A DNA stretch of 64,000 nucleotides from Stenogyne calaminthoides (taxonomy: Eukaryota; Streptophyta; Magnoliopsida; Lamiales; Lamiaceae): positions 41,457,394 through 41,521,393 of the forward strand of contig JBBCBC010000007.1 in the NCBI GenBank assembly GCA_037126765.1. The letters are read 5' to 3'. The position numbers were made by a program, and so were the translations under genes. Shown piece after piece: positions 12,250-22,104 of this stretch (its first letter is position 1; every line of letters starts with the position of its first letter). The notes beneath the pieces are model-generated. The model saw nothing but the letters and a program-made list of their open reading frames with translations, had not been told where the DNA came from and made no database searches.

Positions 12250-12419
12250 GCCTGGATGGTGCCGTTCCTTAAAGGCATGAAGAGATCGTCACCAACGTCA
12301 TTAAAGGGTGGAGTTTACCTCTCAGAACGTGTTCTTTCATGGGCAACTTTACGTGGCGCTCTCCAGAGGAATCTCCATACAAAATACAAAATTTTTTATC
12401 AAGGCAAAAGAGAAGCATT
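12250..12419 (+). other. Unidentified open segment near the Helitron 3' end
   Basis: One frame is open for about 55 codons (EEIVTNVIKGWSLP ... NFTWRSPEESPYKIQNFL). I do not recognise it; the composition is protein-like, so it may be a captured exon. 12597-12810 downstream contains two diverged copies of a roughly 118-bp unit (each with CCCCATACATGGTG and AATCAAACCTCTCTC). The rest up to the Helitron end is AT-rich and featureless. Confidence 0.25.
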
Positions 12420-13399
12420 TGACAAAAAACATTGTGTATAAGGAGGTTTTAATGCAAATTTGATAGATTAATTTAAATAATCACATAGTTAGAACTTGTT
12501 GTAGCTATCCAAACTACTTTTAACATTTCATAATACAAATCCATAAATATAATTACAAAATGATATTAATATAGGATGACACATCCTACCTTATAGAAAT
12601 TCTTCATGCAAGTTCAATAATCCCCCATACATGGTGAAAATCAAACCTCTCTCTCACTATATTAATTAGACAGATTGTCAGGGAGTTCTAAAAAATTAGT
12701 CTGACTTCATAGAAAATCTTCCTGCAAGTTCGTGAATTCCCCATACATGGTGGAAATCAAACCTCTCTCAAACTATATTAATAAGACAGATTGTTAGGGA
12801 TTTCTAAATGATTAGGGATATGTAAGTTGTTAAAAAAATAATATGAAAAATCTAAAAACAAAGACCTTAATGCTCCAATTTTATAATATTGTGTTCATTC
12901 AAGGAAACCACTAAAATAAGATTGCCCATGTAATATGACTATGTAGAAAATTAGGTGGAAATAAACCCTCAATCCCATTTTAATTGTCTTTGTAGAACAA
13001 AAAAAATTGCACAAAAAAATAAAGGAATAGTGGAACAGTGTTTTTCTGAGACCAGTTACAAATATATTATTTTTGTCATTACGAATCTATGACCACAGAA
13101 AGTGCAGTAACAAGTTATGATATTAAGAATAGAAAAGTCTTACATGATAATCATAAAAATCAGTAGGATGATTCAATTGTCGGGAAGTACCATCACAATT
13201 CGAGCAAACGTTTGGACCAAAGATGGTTGTGTTAAGGCACTATTAAGCTCAATAATTTCACCACTGTATTCTAAATTAAAACACCAAGTATATTATAATT
13301 TTTTAAAAACCCAAGATCAACTACTTACATTGTAGAAACTTTATTTGTTAATCGACATGTACCACTAAACATGAAAAATCGTAACACGTTTGCACGGGC

Positions 13400-13416
13400 C
13401 ACGTGCAACGCACGTG
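13400..13416 (+). other. Helitron 3'-terminal hairpin
   Basis: CACGTGC, loop AAC, GCACGTG: a perfect 7-bp stem. CTAG and a host T follow at 13426-13430. In this family it marks the replication terminator. Confidence 0.85.
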
Positions 13417-14029
13417 TCAAAAAACCTAGTTCTCTTTAAAAGAATCACAATTAAATTAATTCTATTTCTAAAGAATTTTTGCAAATCAAACAAAATTAAT
13501 AATTATGATAATGATTCCCACAATCAACTAAACAATATAATTTTAAGAGCATACCCAATTCATTCCTCATTATTATTCTTATTCTCATTCTTTGTAGGAA
13601 ATCAAGCGGCCTTGAGTAATCCAATTTTCGTACTATGAATTTTAAGTATAAACCTTTAAACATAAATTTTAATTAAAGAAAAGAAGATGATGTAGATATT
13701 ACTGTGTTGGGTTTGCAAAACATCCCAATATATATAGTGTTTCCGTTGCTTTAGCATTTAAGTTATTCATCAATCGGCCACTTGACTGGCGTGTAGATTC
13801 TATAGACGATGTCACGTAGGCCACTAGTCTGAATAAACTAAATAATTTTAACATTAATATATGAGTAAACCATGAAAGTCATTTACATGTTGTCCACATA
13901 TTATTATAACAACTTAAATTCACTATAGGGCAGGGCATTTTTGAATCCAACTAACAATAATTTTAAGTTGCAAGCCCTCACAAATTCTGTAAAATGTGAA
14001 GAGACAAGAAAAAGAATCACATTCACATG

Positions 14030-14420
14030 ATATCTCATTTACTTGGGCAATCCCCTTATTTCATGGAAATACAAGAAACAAAACATTGTCACCAAGTCTT
14101 CTACTGAAGTTGAGTATAGAGCAAAGTGCTCTACATCACGTGAGATACAGTGAATCTTTTACATATTGAATGATTTGAAGATCCCACATCCACAAGCTGT
14201 CAATCTCTACACTGATAGCATATCTGCATACATACTGTATTGCTCATAACCCAGTCCTTCATGACAAAGCAAGCACATTCAAATTGATGTCCATTTTACA
14301 AGAGAAAAGATCCAGAAATGAGTTATTAAGTTGATTCAACTCCCAACAACTGACAATTTGGTAGACACACTTACAAAGCGCACATTTCAATGATTTCAAG
14401 GTCATAATGAGGTTTCTCAA
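14030..14420 (+). pseudogene. Ty1/Copia RNase H remnant
   Basis: In one frame YLGNPLISWKYKKQNIVTKS, STEVEYRAKC, DLKIPHPQAVNLYTDS and DVHFTREKIQK are readable, interrupted by several stops. These are the order and spacing of the Copia RNase H domain (SW+K+Q..., S-E-EY, D-x-A, H-I-D-HFIREK). Followed by a polypurine-like stretch and LTR-like DNA. 13430-14029 holds no gene I can support. Confidence 0.7.
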
Positions 14421-14439
14421 CATCCACTCCCACTTTGAA

Positions 14440-14700
14440 GGGATCTAAAGATCCAAAATTAGTTAATTAACATTTTCACTCATCTAATACTTTTATGTAC
14501 TAGAACGAATACTAGTACTTTACAGCATACCTAGTGATACTGTATTGTTATTATAAATAGGGTATCATTAAGTCATTAGACTTCACTTAGTCATTTCATC
14601 AGTTTCCAAATTTCTAAACAGTTTCTCTTTTCTCTCCCAAAAATCAATAATGTTCATATATTCAATCTATAATTTTGATTTATCTCTCAATACAAATTAA
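14440..14700 (+). repeat. Probable 3' LTR remnant of the same Copia element
   Basis: Lies directly after the RNase H remnant and contains a TATA-like TTATAAATAGGG at about 14551-14562, followed by TTTCTCTTTTCTCTCCC leader-like sequence. No partner LTR is present, so the boundaries are uncertain. 14700-15130 contains no recognisable gene. Confidence 0.4.
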
Positions 14701-15254
14701 GTTATAGGTCAAAAAAAATCATTACCTCGAAAGTATCTTGTTAGAACTCGAATTCATATTGTAAGGGATAATCAGTACCCGAACTTGTTCATCTATTTTA
14801 TATAGCCCATATAATGTTATTTATATAACATATTATTTTAGTTATATCTAATTATTAATATGACATTTGCTTGCATTATTTACTTAATATTTATTTTTTA
14901 TTAATAGATATACAAGGTACCGTAGGATATCCGTTTAAATGCCCATCAAATATACAGTTATGTGAAAAAATATGGGTACCAGACAGGTATTGGGTAGTAT
15001 TCAAAATTGAATTTGGAATTGATGCATGTGAATTGATGACAAAAACTTGTATAGACTATGCTATGAATCTTGTTTTTAATCCATGAGCATTTGAACCTAT
15101 TCAGGGTATGATACGGGTCAAGTTTAGTGGGTTAAAAAAATGAGTAGAAATTGGTGAAATGAGTCAAATAATACAAATTCATATCATAGACCTGGTTCAT
15201 GATAGAATTCATGTATAGACCTGGTTCAAAGGAGCGTTGCTCATAGACTATCAA

Positions 15255-15411
15255 GGGGAAAATTATTTTTTTAGGACAATAAATTAGTGGAGGTTGTGTT
15301 TTAAGGACAATAATTTTACGAACTTGCAAATATATAAAGAATAATATGTTTTGAAATATGTAAATGTATAAGATAATATGTTTTAAAATCCTGTAAATGT
15401 AGGACAATCGA
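15255..15411. repeat. Left arm of a large inverted repeat flanking the CACTA element
   Basis: The arm ends CTGTAAATGTAGGACAATCG; the reverse complement of 33276-33425 has the same ending, and the match runs back about 155 bp with roughly one mismatch in five by eye. Without the CACTA insertion the arms would be separated by a loop of about 55 nt. Confidence 0.8.
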
Positions 15412-15439
15412 GCCCAAATAGTCAAACACTACAAAAATG

Positions 15440-15775
15440 ACGGGTTTTAAAGACGGAATTTAACGACGGTTAACCAATCCGTCGGTAATAGTGACAGTTT
15501 TGTCGACGGTTTCAGTCAAACCGTCAAATTCACAACATTTAGCGACGGAACAAAAAATCGTCGGAGTCAGCGACAGTTTAACAACGGTTCATCGACGGTT
15601 AGTCCGAATCGGCATTTTAGCGACGGTTTTTCAAAAAAACCGTCGCTACACTTTGTAGAAAACGAAGAGATACACCTATTGGGAGGAGATTCACCCGTTG
15701 GGAGGCGCATTAAAGTTAGCGACAGAATTAGCGACGGATTTGTTAAATCCGTCGCTAAATCCAATTCTATAATAC
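15440..15775. repeat. CACTA left subterminal repeat array
   Basis: Many direct and inverted GCGACGG/CCGTCGC words (e.g. TTAGCGACGG, CCGTCGCTA). In the En/Spm family such repeats bind the element's DNA-binding protein. Similar blocks occur internally at 16680-16790 and 17550-17655 because of the tandem duplication. Confidence 0.8.
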
Positions 15776-15952
15776 CAAACCAGCCTACCCATTTGTTTCA
15801 TCAATCAAATCAAAAAGCAATACAAACAAGCCTCGTTCATCTGTATTTTTTGATATTCACGGTACTACTTTAATTATTTTTTCGTATATTTATTTATATT
15901 TAATTTTATTTTATATAATATAATTAATATATAAATTTCATATTTTATTTAG

Positions 15953-16543
15953 ATGGCTGCTGAAAGTGGTAACGTTCCTGCTTCATCCCGAGGGCCTACT
16001 ACTGGTTTGTCTATCAATATTGTTAATGGAGGGTAAGTGTTGTTTTTTTATACGATAATAATTATATAACTAATTAATTTAATACAATAATTATTAATTA
16101 TGTATTTATTTTTTAATGTGTTATATATTGTATTGTACCTGGTCACCACGTGCTTCTCTGATAACCTACAACGCCATCATGCGGGGGGAATTTGTCAAAC
16201 GCTTATTGTTGGAAAAATGTGTCAACTGATCATCGTCAATTGTATTTTGAGGAGTTTACGGTATAAAATTTACTTAAAATATTTTATTTTAATATATATT
16301 GTTAAAATCAATTTAATTAATTATTGTATTATTTTCGAAATATAGAAACAAACTACGTGGAGTCCTGAGCTCGAGACCGATGTAGTTTATAAGGCATTTT
16401 GTAAACTTGCCGCACCGAGTTACCATGAGATGATGTACAAGTGGCGTACACAGTGGAGGGAAGACGGGGTGGATTTATCAGAAAAACTTGGGCACGAAGT
16501 TTGGGAGTCAATTGTAGCAGTTTGGAGGGCAGATCCCTTCTAG
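15953..16543 (+). pseudogene. CACTA second-gene (tnpA-like) copy 1
   Basis: Exon-like start MAAESGNVPASSRGPTTGL followed by a GTAAGTG donor (about 16033), a middle exon near 16140-16260, and a last segment after TATAG reading ETDVVYKAFCKLAAPSYHEMM, then EVWESIVAVWRADPF and stop TAG. It resembles the short plant transposase-associated proteins that accompany CACTA transposases; that assignment rests on context and composition. Function would be subterminal-repeat DNA binding if it is the TNPA equivalent. The middle-exon frame is uncertain. Confidence 0.45.
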
Positions 16544-16821
16544 GATCATTGTTATTTTAATTATGTTATGAACAATTTTTAATTTTATGTTTTTATTTTT
16601 ATTTTTAATTATGACTGGACACTTTTAATTATCATTGAACAATTTTAATTTATGTTTTTATTTTTAAAAAAAATTGTATTTAGCGACGGTTATTTGAATT
16701 CCGTCGCTATTAACGACGAAAATATCCGTCGTTGTACCGTCGTTAGTAGCGACGGTTTCTAGACCGTCGCTGAATCCGTCGCTAAAATCCCAAACTTATC
16801 AATTATATATATTTTATTTAG

Positions 16822-17415
16822 ATGGCTGCTGAAAGTGGTAGCGTTCCTGCTTCATCCCGAGGGCCTACTACTGGTTTGTCTATCAATATTGTTAATGGAG
16901 CGTAAGTGTTGTTTTTTTATACGATAATAATTATATAACTAATTAATTTAATACAATAATTATTAATTCTGTATTTATTTTTTAATGTGTTATATATTGT
17001 ATTGTATCTGGTCACCAGGCTTCCTGTATAGCCTACAACGTCATCATGCGGGTGAGAATTGCTGTCAACGCTTATTGTTGGAAAAATGTGCCAACTGATC
17101 ATCGTCAATTGTATTTTGAGGAGTTTACGGTATAAAATTTACTTAAAATATTTTATTTTAATATATATTGTTAAAATTAATTTAATTAATTATTGTATTA
17201 TTTTCGAAATATAGAAATAAACTACGTGGAGTCTTGAGCTCGAGACCGAAGTAGTTTATAAGGCATTTTGTAAACTTGTCGCACCGCTTTACCATGAGAT
17301 GATGTCTGTTTGGCGTGCAAATGGAGGAAAGGCAGACGGGGTGGATTTATCGAAAAAAACTTGGGCACAAAGTTTGGGAGTCAATTGCAAATTGTTTGGA
17401 GGGCGATCCTTCTAG
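16822..17415 (+). pseudogene. CACTA second-gene copy 2 (diverged duplicate)
   Basis: Duplicate of the preceding copy: MAAESGSVPASSRGPTTGL with the same donor, then segments differing by small indels (e.g. the region around 17310-17400, where the copy-1 frame VDLSEKLGHEVWESI is shifted by one base in a run of A). The frame damage makes this copy less likely to be functional. Confidence 0.4.
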
Positions 17416-18041
17416 GATCATTGTTATTTTAATTATGTTATGAACAATTTTTAATTTTATGTTTTTATTTTTATTTTTAATTATGACTGAACACTTTTAA
17501 TTATCATTGAACAATTTTAATTTATGTTTTTATTTTTAAAAAATTGTGTATTTAGCGACGGTTATTTGAATTCCGTCGCTATTAACGACGAAAATATCTG
17601 TCGTTGTACCGTCGTTAGTAGCGACGGTTTCTAGACCATCGCTGAATCCGTCTCTAAAATCCCTAACAAAACCAGACAACTCAGTCTGTAGAACAGTCGA
17701 AAACCAACACCAAATTTTGTGTAGATAGAGGCAAAAATTATTTTTTGAAATGCATATTGTGTAGCGGAAGCATATCTACTCCTCGAGGATGATTTTACCG
17801 TACGTTTTAACATTTCTACCGTTTAAAAATATATATAATTGATAAGTTTGGTATTGACATATATTTTATTGATAGTTTATGTTAAAAGAATGTTGTGATC
17901 ATAGCTAGATGAATATTGGGTAGATAGTTTATGTTAAATGAATGTATTTGATGTTATTTGATAGAAGAATATATTTGGATATTTACATATACAGACAAAA
18001 CTCTGTCAAATTTTTTGTAGAATTAATATATTGATAATGAT

Positions 18042-20124
18042 TTGAAACAAATGGAATATCTGAATCGTCAGTGGATGTATTCGACTCCTCGACTTATCAA
18101 CATAAGTATAAATATGGAGTTCTTGAATGAAATTAATAACTTCATTCAGTTTGCAATTAATCATGGTGCAACAAATTCAGGAGGTCATATAAGATGTTTG
18201 TGTAGTGCAAAAAATGTCAAAACAAGCCATATAGAGAGATTGTGGATGTTCAGACACATATCATCATGAATGATTTTGTTCCATATTACTACAATTGGAC
18301 ACTTCATGGTGAAGAGCGGTGGAATGTTAATTTCAATGACCTTGAAGTGTATTATAATACTCTCAAATACAATGAGACACACGATGATCATGGATTCGAT
18401 GATCCTAGAGTACAGTTCGAGCTACCTGCAGTGGATACACCGGATATGTATCATACGATGATCAGGGAAGCTGGTGGGATTCAAGATGAGGCTATGGAGG
18501 AGGAACCAAATGAGGAAGCAACTAATTTTTATAGAATACTCAAAGCAGCTGACGAAGATCTGTATGATGAATGTCAAACTCACTCTCTGTTGTCATTCAA
18601 TGCTCAACTCATGGCTATCAAGGCTGAGAACAAACTTTCTCAAAGAGCCTATAACCAGATTAGTAAGTTGATCAATGAGGTATGTCCTCCCGGTAATAAG
18701 GTGCCTATTACAAAATATCAAGCCAAAAATTTGTTGAAGAGTATGGGTCTACCAGTAGAGAGTATTGATTGTTGTATCAATAACTGCATGTTATTCTGGG
18801 GTAACGAAGAAGAAGCGAATCTAGATAAGTGCAGATTTTGTGGGCACTCTCGGTATAAAGTACCGCGACGGAACTGGACTGACGGTTGAGGGAAGCAGAA
18901 AACGAAGAAGAAAGTGGCAAATAAAATAATGTATTACCTCTCGATCATTCCTCGTCTTCAGAAAATGTATCAATCTAGTGCCACAGCCAAAGATATGACA
19001 TGACATCATACAGAGACTGATCCTGATACCTTAGAGATGAGCCACACTGCTGACTCGATGGCCTGGAAACATCTTGACGAGGTATTTCCTATTTTTTCTG
19101 ATGAACCTAGGAACGTTCGGTTAAGTCTCAGCACTGATGGTTTTTGTCCATTTGGAATGCACGGTAAGCAGTATTCGTTATGGCCGGTTATATTAACTCC
19201 TTATAATCTACCTCCGTGGATGTGCATGAAGCCTCAAACGATGTTTCTCACTGTATTGGTACCTGGTCCAAAGAATCCAAAGGACAAACTAGATGTTTTC
19301 CTTCAACCCCTGATAAGAGACTTAATACATTTGTGGGATAATGGAGTGTTGACATACGATGTATCGAGAAAGCAGAACTTCACGATGAGGGTTGCCCTGC
19401 TCTGGACGATCAGCGACTATCCTGTGTACTCCATGTTGTCCGGATGGAGGATGGCTGGGAAACAAACATGTTCTTACTGCATGGAGGATTCTGACACTTT
19501 CAGTCTCCCGCTTAACAGAAAAGTTTCATGGTTTGATAACCATCGAAATTTTTTACCAAAAGATCATCCTTTTCGAAAGAATAAAAAGGACTTTATCAAG
19601 AATACAGTCGTTATAAAAAAAGGGTTTGAAAAAGAGATCAGATATTTTTATATTAGTTGTTTTAAATTAATTAATATATTTCTATCTACATATGATAAAT
19701 TAATTAACTTATAACTCTTTGCATTCATGCAGGTAAAAGGTTGTTAAATCAAATTAATCAGAAGGGATTGAGGAAAACAATAGAAGAACATGCGGAGGAG
19801 CATAATAAAATGGTACCGGGTGGTTGGAAGAAGAAGAACATTTTCTGGGACTTGCCCAACTGGAGCTCACTTTTGATTCGGCACAACTTAGATGTGATGC
19901 ACACCGAAAAGAATGTGTTCGATAACTTGTTCCACACAATCATGAACACAGAGGGCAAGACAAAAGACACTGCAAAGTCGTGTGATGAGTTGAACGGGAT
20001 ATGTAAACGTGATCACTTGAAGAGGGATGATGGTACCAGAAGATATCCCCAAGCCAATTACACACTTGATAAGACAGAAAGTGGCTTTGTGTAATTGGAT
20101 TGAAGATCTGAGATTTCCAGATGA
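18042..20124 (+). pseudogene. CACTA transposase, 5' part (broken)
   Basis: Starts with a transposase-associated region (RQWMYSTPRL, then a Cys pattern) and continues FVPYYYNWTLHGE, ESIDCCINNCMLFWGNEE and KCRFCGHSRY. The Transposase_21 core at 19037-19714 has STDGFCPFGMHGKQYSLWP, PYNLPPWMCMKP and RMAGKQTCSYCM; 19741-20094 has FWDLPNWSSLLIRHNLDVMH and EKNVFDN. Breaks: a one-base frameshift near 18205 that separates the Cys-rich segment, a stop at 18887-18889, and an in-frame TGA near 18993. The gene is then interrupted at 20125-20129 by the Athila element and resumes at 29687. Product would be the TNPD-type cut-and-paste transposase acting in the nucleus. Confidence 0.85.
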
Positions 20125-20129
20125 CTATG

Positions 20130-20262
20130 TGACTTGGTCATAAAATGCTATATTCATAACTAGCAGTTACCCCACAAGAGTATGGGATCACTGTAGCAAG
20201 GGTAAGTATTTGAACCTAGTAGTATCGAACCCAAATGAAGTTTCGTATGCGTGTAAATCCCT
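20130..20262 (-). repeat. Truncated 3' LTR of the Athila element, 133 bp
   Basis: Collinear with 28065-28197 without indels and with three substitutions that I can see; similarity stops abruptly after TAAATCCCT at 20262. About 1.48 kb of LTR is missing, together with the polypurine tract. Confidence 0.9.
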
Positions 20263-20268
20263 ATCAAG

Positions 20269-21077
20269 GCTCCAGATTCAGGGTCGTGATCATACCCCAA
20301 GTGACGCATCATTAGGGTTATCAGACCTCCACTTCGTATCCTTGTCGACTTGCCCGAGGTAATGTATGAGGTGTCCAACTGATGGTCGAGGAATGTTGCA
20401 CCAAAATCAAAGGGCTTCGTGTAGAGGAGGCACCATAAGCTGTAGAGCTCGTCCGCTATCACTGAACCCCCTTCTGAGCGGGCGAATATTGTGTTCCCCA
20501 GGATCCTCTCCACATACCGGATTACGGGATTGCGGATGAAAGATACTTTGGCTTTTTGAGACATATACCTTTCACCCAATCCCCCAGTGATTTCATTCCA
20601 GAACACTTCCTGATTATAATCCTTGTTCTTCTTTCTTGTCAACCCACTGTGAGGGAGCCTCAGTGCTGCGTTAATTCGTCTAATTGGGTGCTCCACCCAT
20701 TCTCCTTGAAATGTGAACCGAAACTTCCTATCATCTAATATCTCCAAAGTAGCCAGAAACTGCTCCGTGAGGTCAACATGTGTGTCCATTTTGAGCAGGA
20801 GCTCGAAGAAATCATCCATCCGATTCCTCTAGAAGAGTTCTCTGACTTCTTCTTCAATACCCATGCCCCTCATCACCTCCAAGTCTGGAAGGCGGGTCTT
20901 TTCGACCTTTCCGGCTACATTGTTCCACCTGTGAGCCACCCAATTCCAATTATTCCCATAGTCGAGATCCCACCTCGAAGGCATAGCGTTCCGCCTTCTC
21001 AAATCTGCCTCCACAACTGCCAATTCACCTCCAATCAAACACTTATCCTGGTGACCACGGTTACTCATTTCTTTCAC
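20269..21077 (-). pseudogene. ATHILA ORF-1-like downstream gene
   Basis: Frame 21077-20829 (SRWDLDYGNNW, GMGIEEEVREL), an in-frame TAG at 20829-20831, then continuation in the same frame to the truncated LTR: FLATLEILDDRKFRFTFQGE, KVSFIRNPVIRYVERILGNT, ADELYSLWCLLYTKPFDFGA. This layout (L-TLE ... F-F-G ... N--IRY--RIL--TIF-R) resembles the plant retrotransposon ORF-1 protein family found next to Athila pol genes, whose function is unknown. The 3' end is lost at 20262/20263, where the LTR was deleted. The true start may lie further upstream. Confidence 0.65.
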
Positions 21078-21529
21078 TACAAAAAAATTGCAACCACATT
21101 CTCACAAGAGATTAGTTACTTTAGAGAGACTTATATAGCACAATTCACATATCTTTTCATCATCTCAAGCAACTATCAAGTCTATCATGAAGTAATCCAC
21201 ACAAATTCATAGGAATTACAAGTTACATGCTCAAGACTTAATTTGTTTTTCACCACATAAGCAACTTGGTTTGAAAATTAAGCATAAGACCAATATTCAT
21301 CATTTTTAACCACAATGCTCAAATTTCCCCAAATTCTCAACAATATCTCACTAGGGTTCATCATGATTTCACAAGAATCAAACAATTTCACACTAAATAC
21401 CATGAACCCATCAACAATAATAAGCACTAATCACACAAGGTAGCAAAGAAATCCACAAAATCATCACAATTTCAAACTATAGCATAAACCCTAGTTTCTC
21501 AATCCCACCATGTTTTCAACTATAATCCA

Positions 21530-21912
21530 AGCAAAACTCGATTTACTAGTTATAAATTGAAAGAACTTACCTTGGATTTGAGAGAAACTTGAAGTTATAT
21601 GCAATTTGTGAAGAAAGAATGAGTTTTTTTTTGAAGAAAAGAGAAACCAATTTCACGCTGCTATTGTGTGTGTAAAAATAGTGTGGGAGTGTGTGAGGAT
21701 GTTTAAATAGGGGAGAGAACCGTCCGGGTCGACCCATGTTTGATCCGGATAAATTTACCCTGTTTCACGAATAATGCTGAAGAAGCGCTCGACCTCTTTG
21801 TTTGGTCGAGCGGTATCGCTCGACCACTTGGTTTGATCGAGCGCCTATGCATGCCTGGACTCGGGACTGCTCGAGCAACATTGACCAAGCGCCAGGCGCT
21901 CGACCTCAGCCT
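21530..21912 (-). promoter_or_regulatory. Promoter- and 5'-UTR-like segment upstream of the Athila ORF-1-like gene
   Basis: Read on the minus strand: GCTCGACC/GGTCGAGC palindromes (21780-21905), a TATA-like CCCCTATTTAAAC at about 21703-21715, a T/C-rich leader, and an ATCCAAG|GTAAGTT donor at about 21570. The same succession (palindromes, then TATA) occurs in the LTR at 29430-29208. 21080-21530 is AT-rich and non-coding, perhaps intron. Confidence 0.4.
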
Positions 21913-22104
21913 TTACACCCTCCTATCCTTGCCTCTTGCCACCCGGGGTTTCAAAATGTACCTGCACTCAAAATCCTTAAATACCCGAGATCAAATCACC
22001 ACGAAATAACACAAAACAAACTAAAATTACACTAAAAGCAAATGGGTTGCCTCCCATTCAGAGCTATTTTTAAGGTCCTACTGCCGGACCGAACTTACTT
22101 ACGT

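Larger units (their letters stand above)
4741..13429 (+). mobile_element. Non-autonomous Helitron, 8.7 kb, carrying gene fragments
   Basis: The 5' end TCTATACTATTTTAAAAAG is the usual plant Helitron start. The 3' end has a perfect 7-bp-stem hairpin (13400-13416) followed about 10 nt later by CTAG (13426-13429). The element lies between A (4740) and T (13430), as expected for Helitron insertion without target duplication. I find no Rep/helicase ORF, so it is non-autonomous. Cargo on the same strand includes ERI1-like exonuclease exons, a LINE tail, DCN1-like exons and other exon-like pieces; a Tourist MITE and two GAGACGG repeats have landed inside. The two ends lie 8.7 kb apart, so joining them is an inference from matching end structures and orientation. 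Confidence 0.8.
15950..17660 (+). repeat. Tandem duplication with 869-bp period inside the CACTA element
   Basis: ATGGCTGCTGAAAGTGGTA starts at 15953 and again at 16822. The two units stay collinear through GACGGTTTCTAGACC near their ends, with small indels and substitutions. Each carries one copy of a small spliced gene plus a block of subterminal repeat words. Confidence 0.9.

Noticed and set aside
14871..15086. 71-codon plus-strand frame
   Set aside because: No recognisable domain, in AT-rich intergenic DNA between a Copia relic and the inverted-repeat arm.
17631..17813. 60-codon minus-strand frame in the CACTA element
   Set aside because: Starts within subterminal repeat words and matches nothing; no splice or promoter support.
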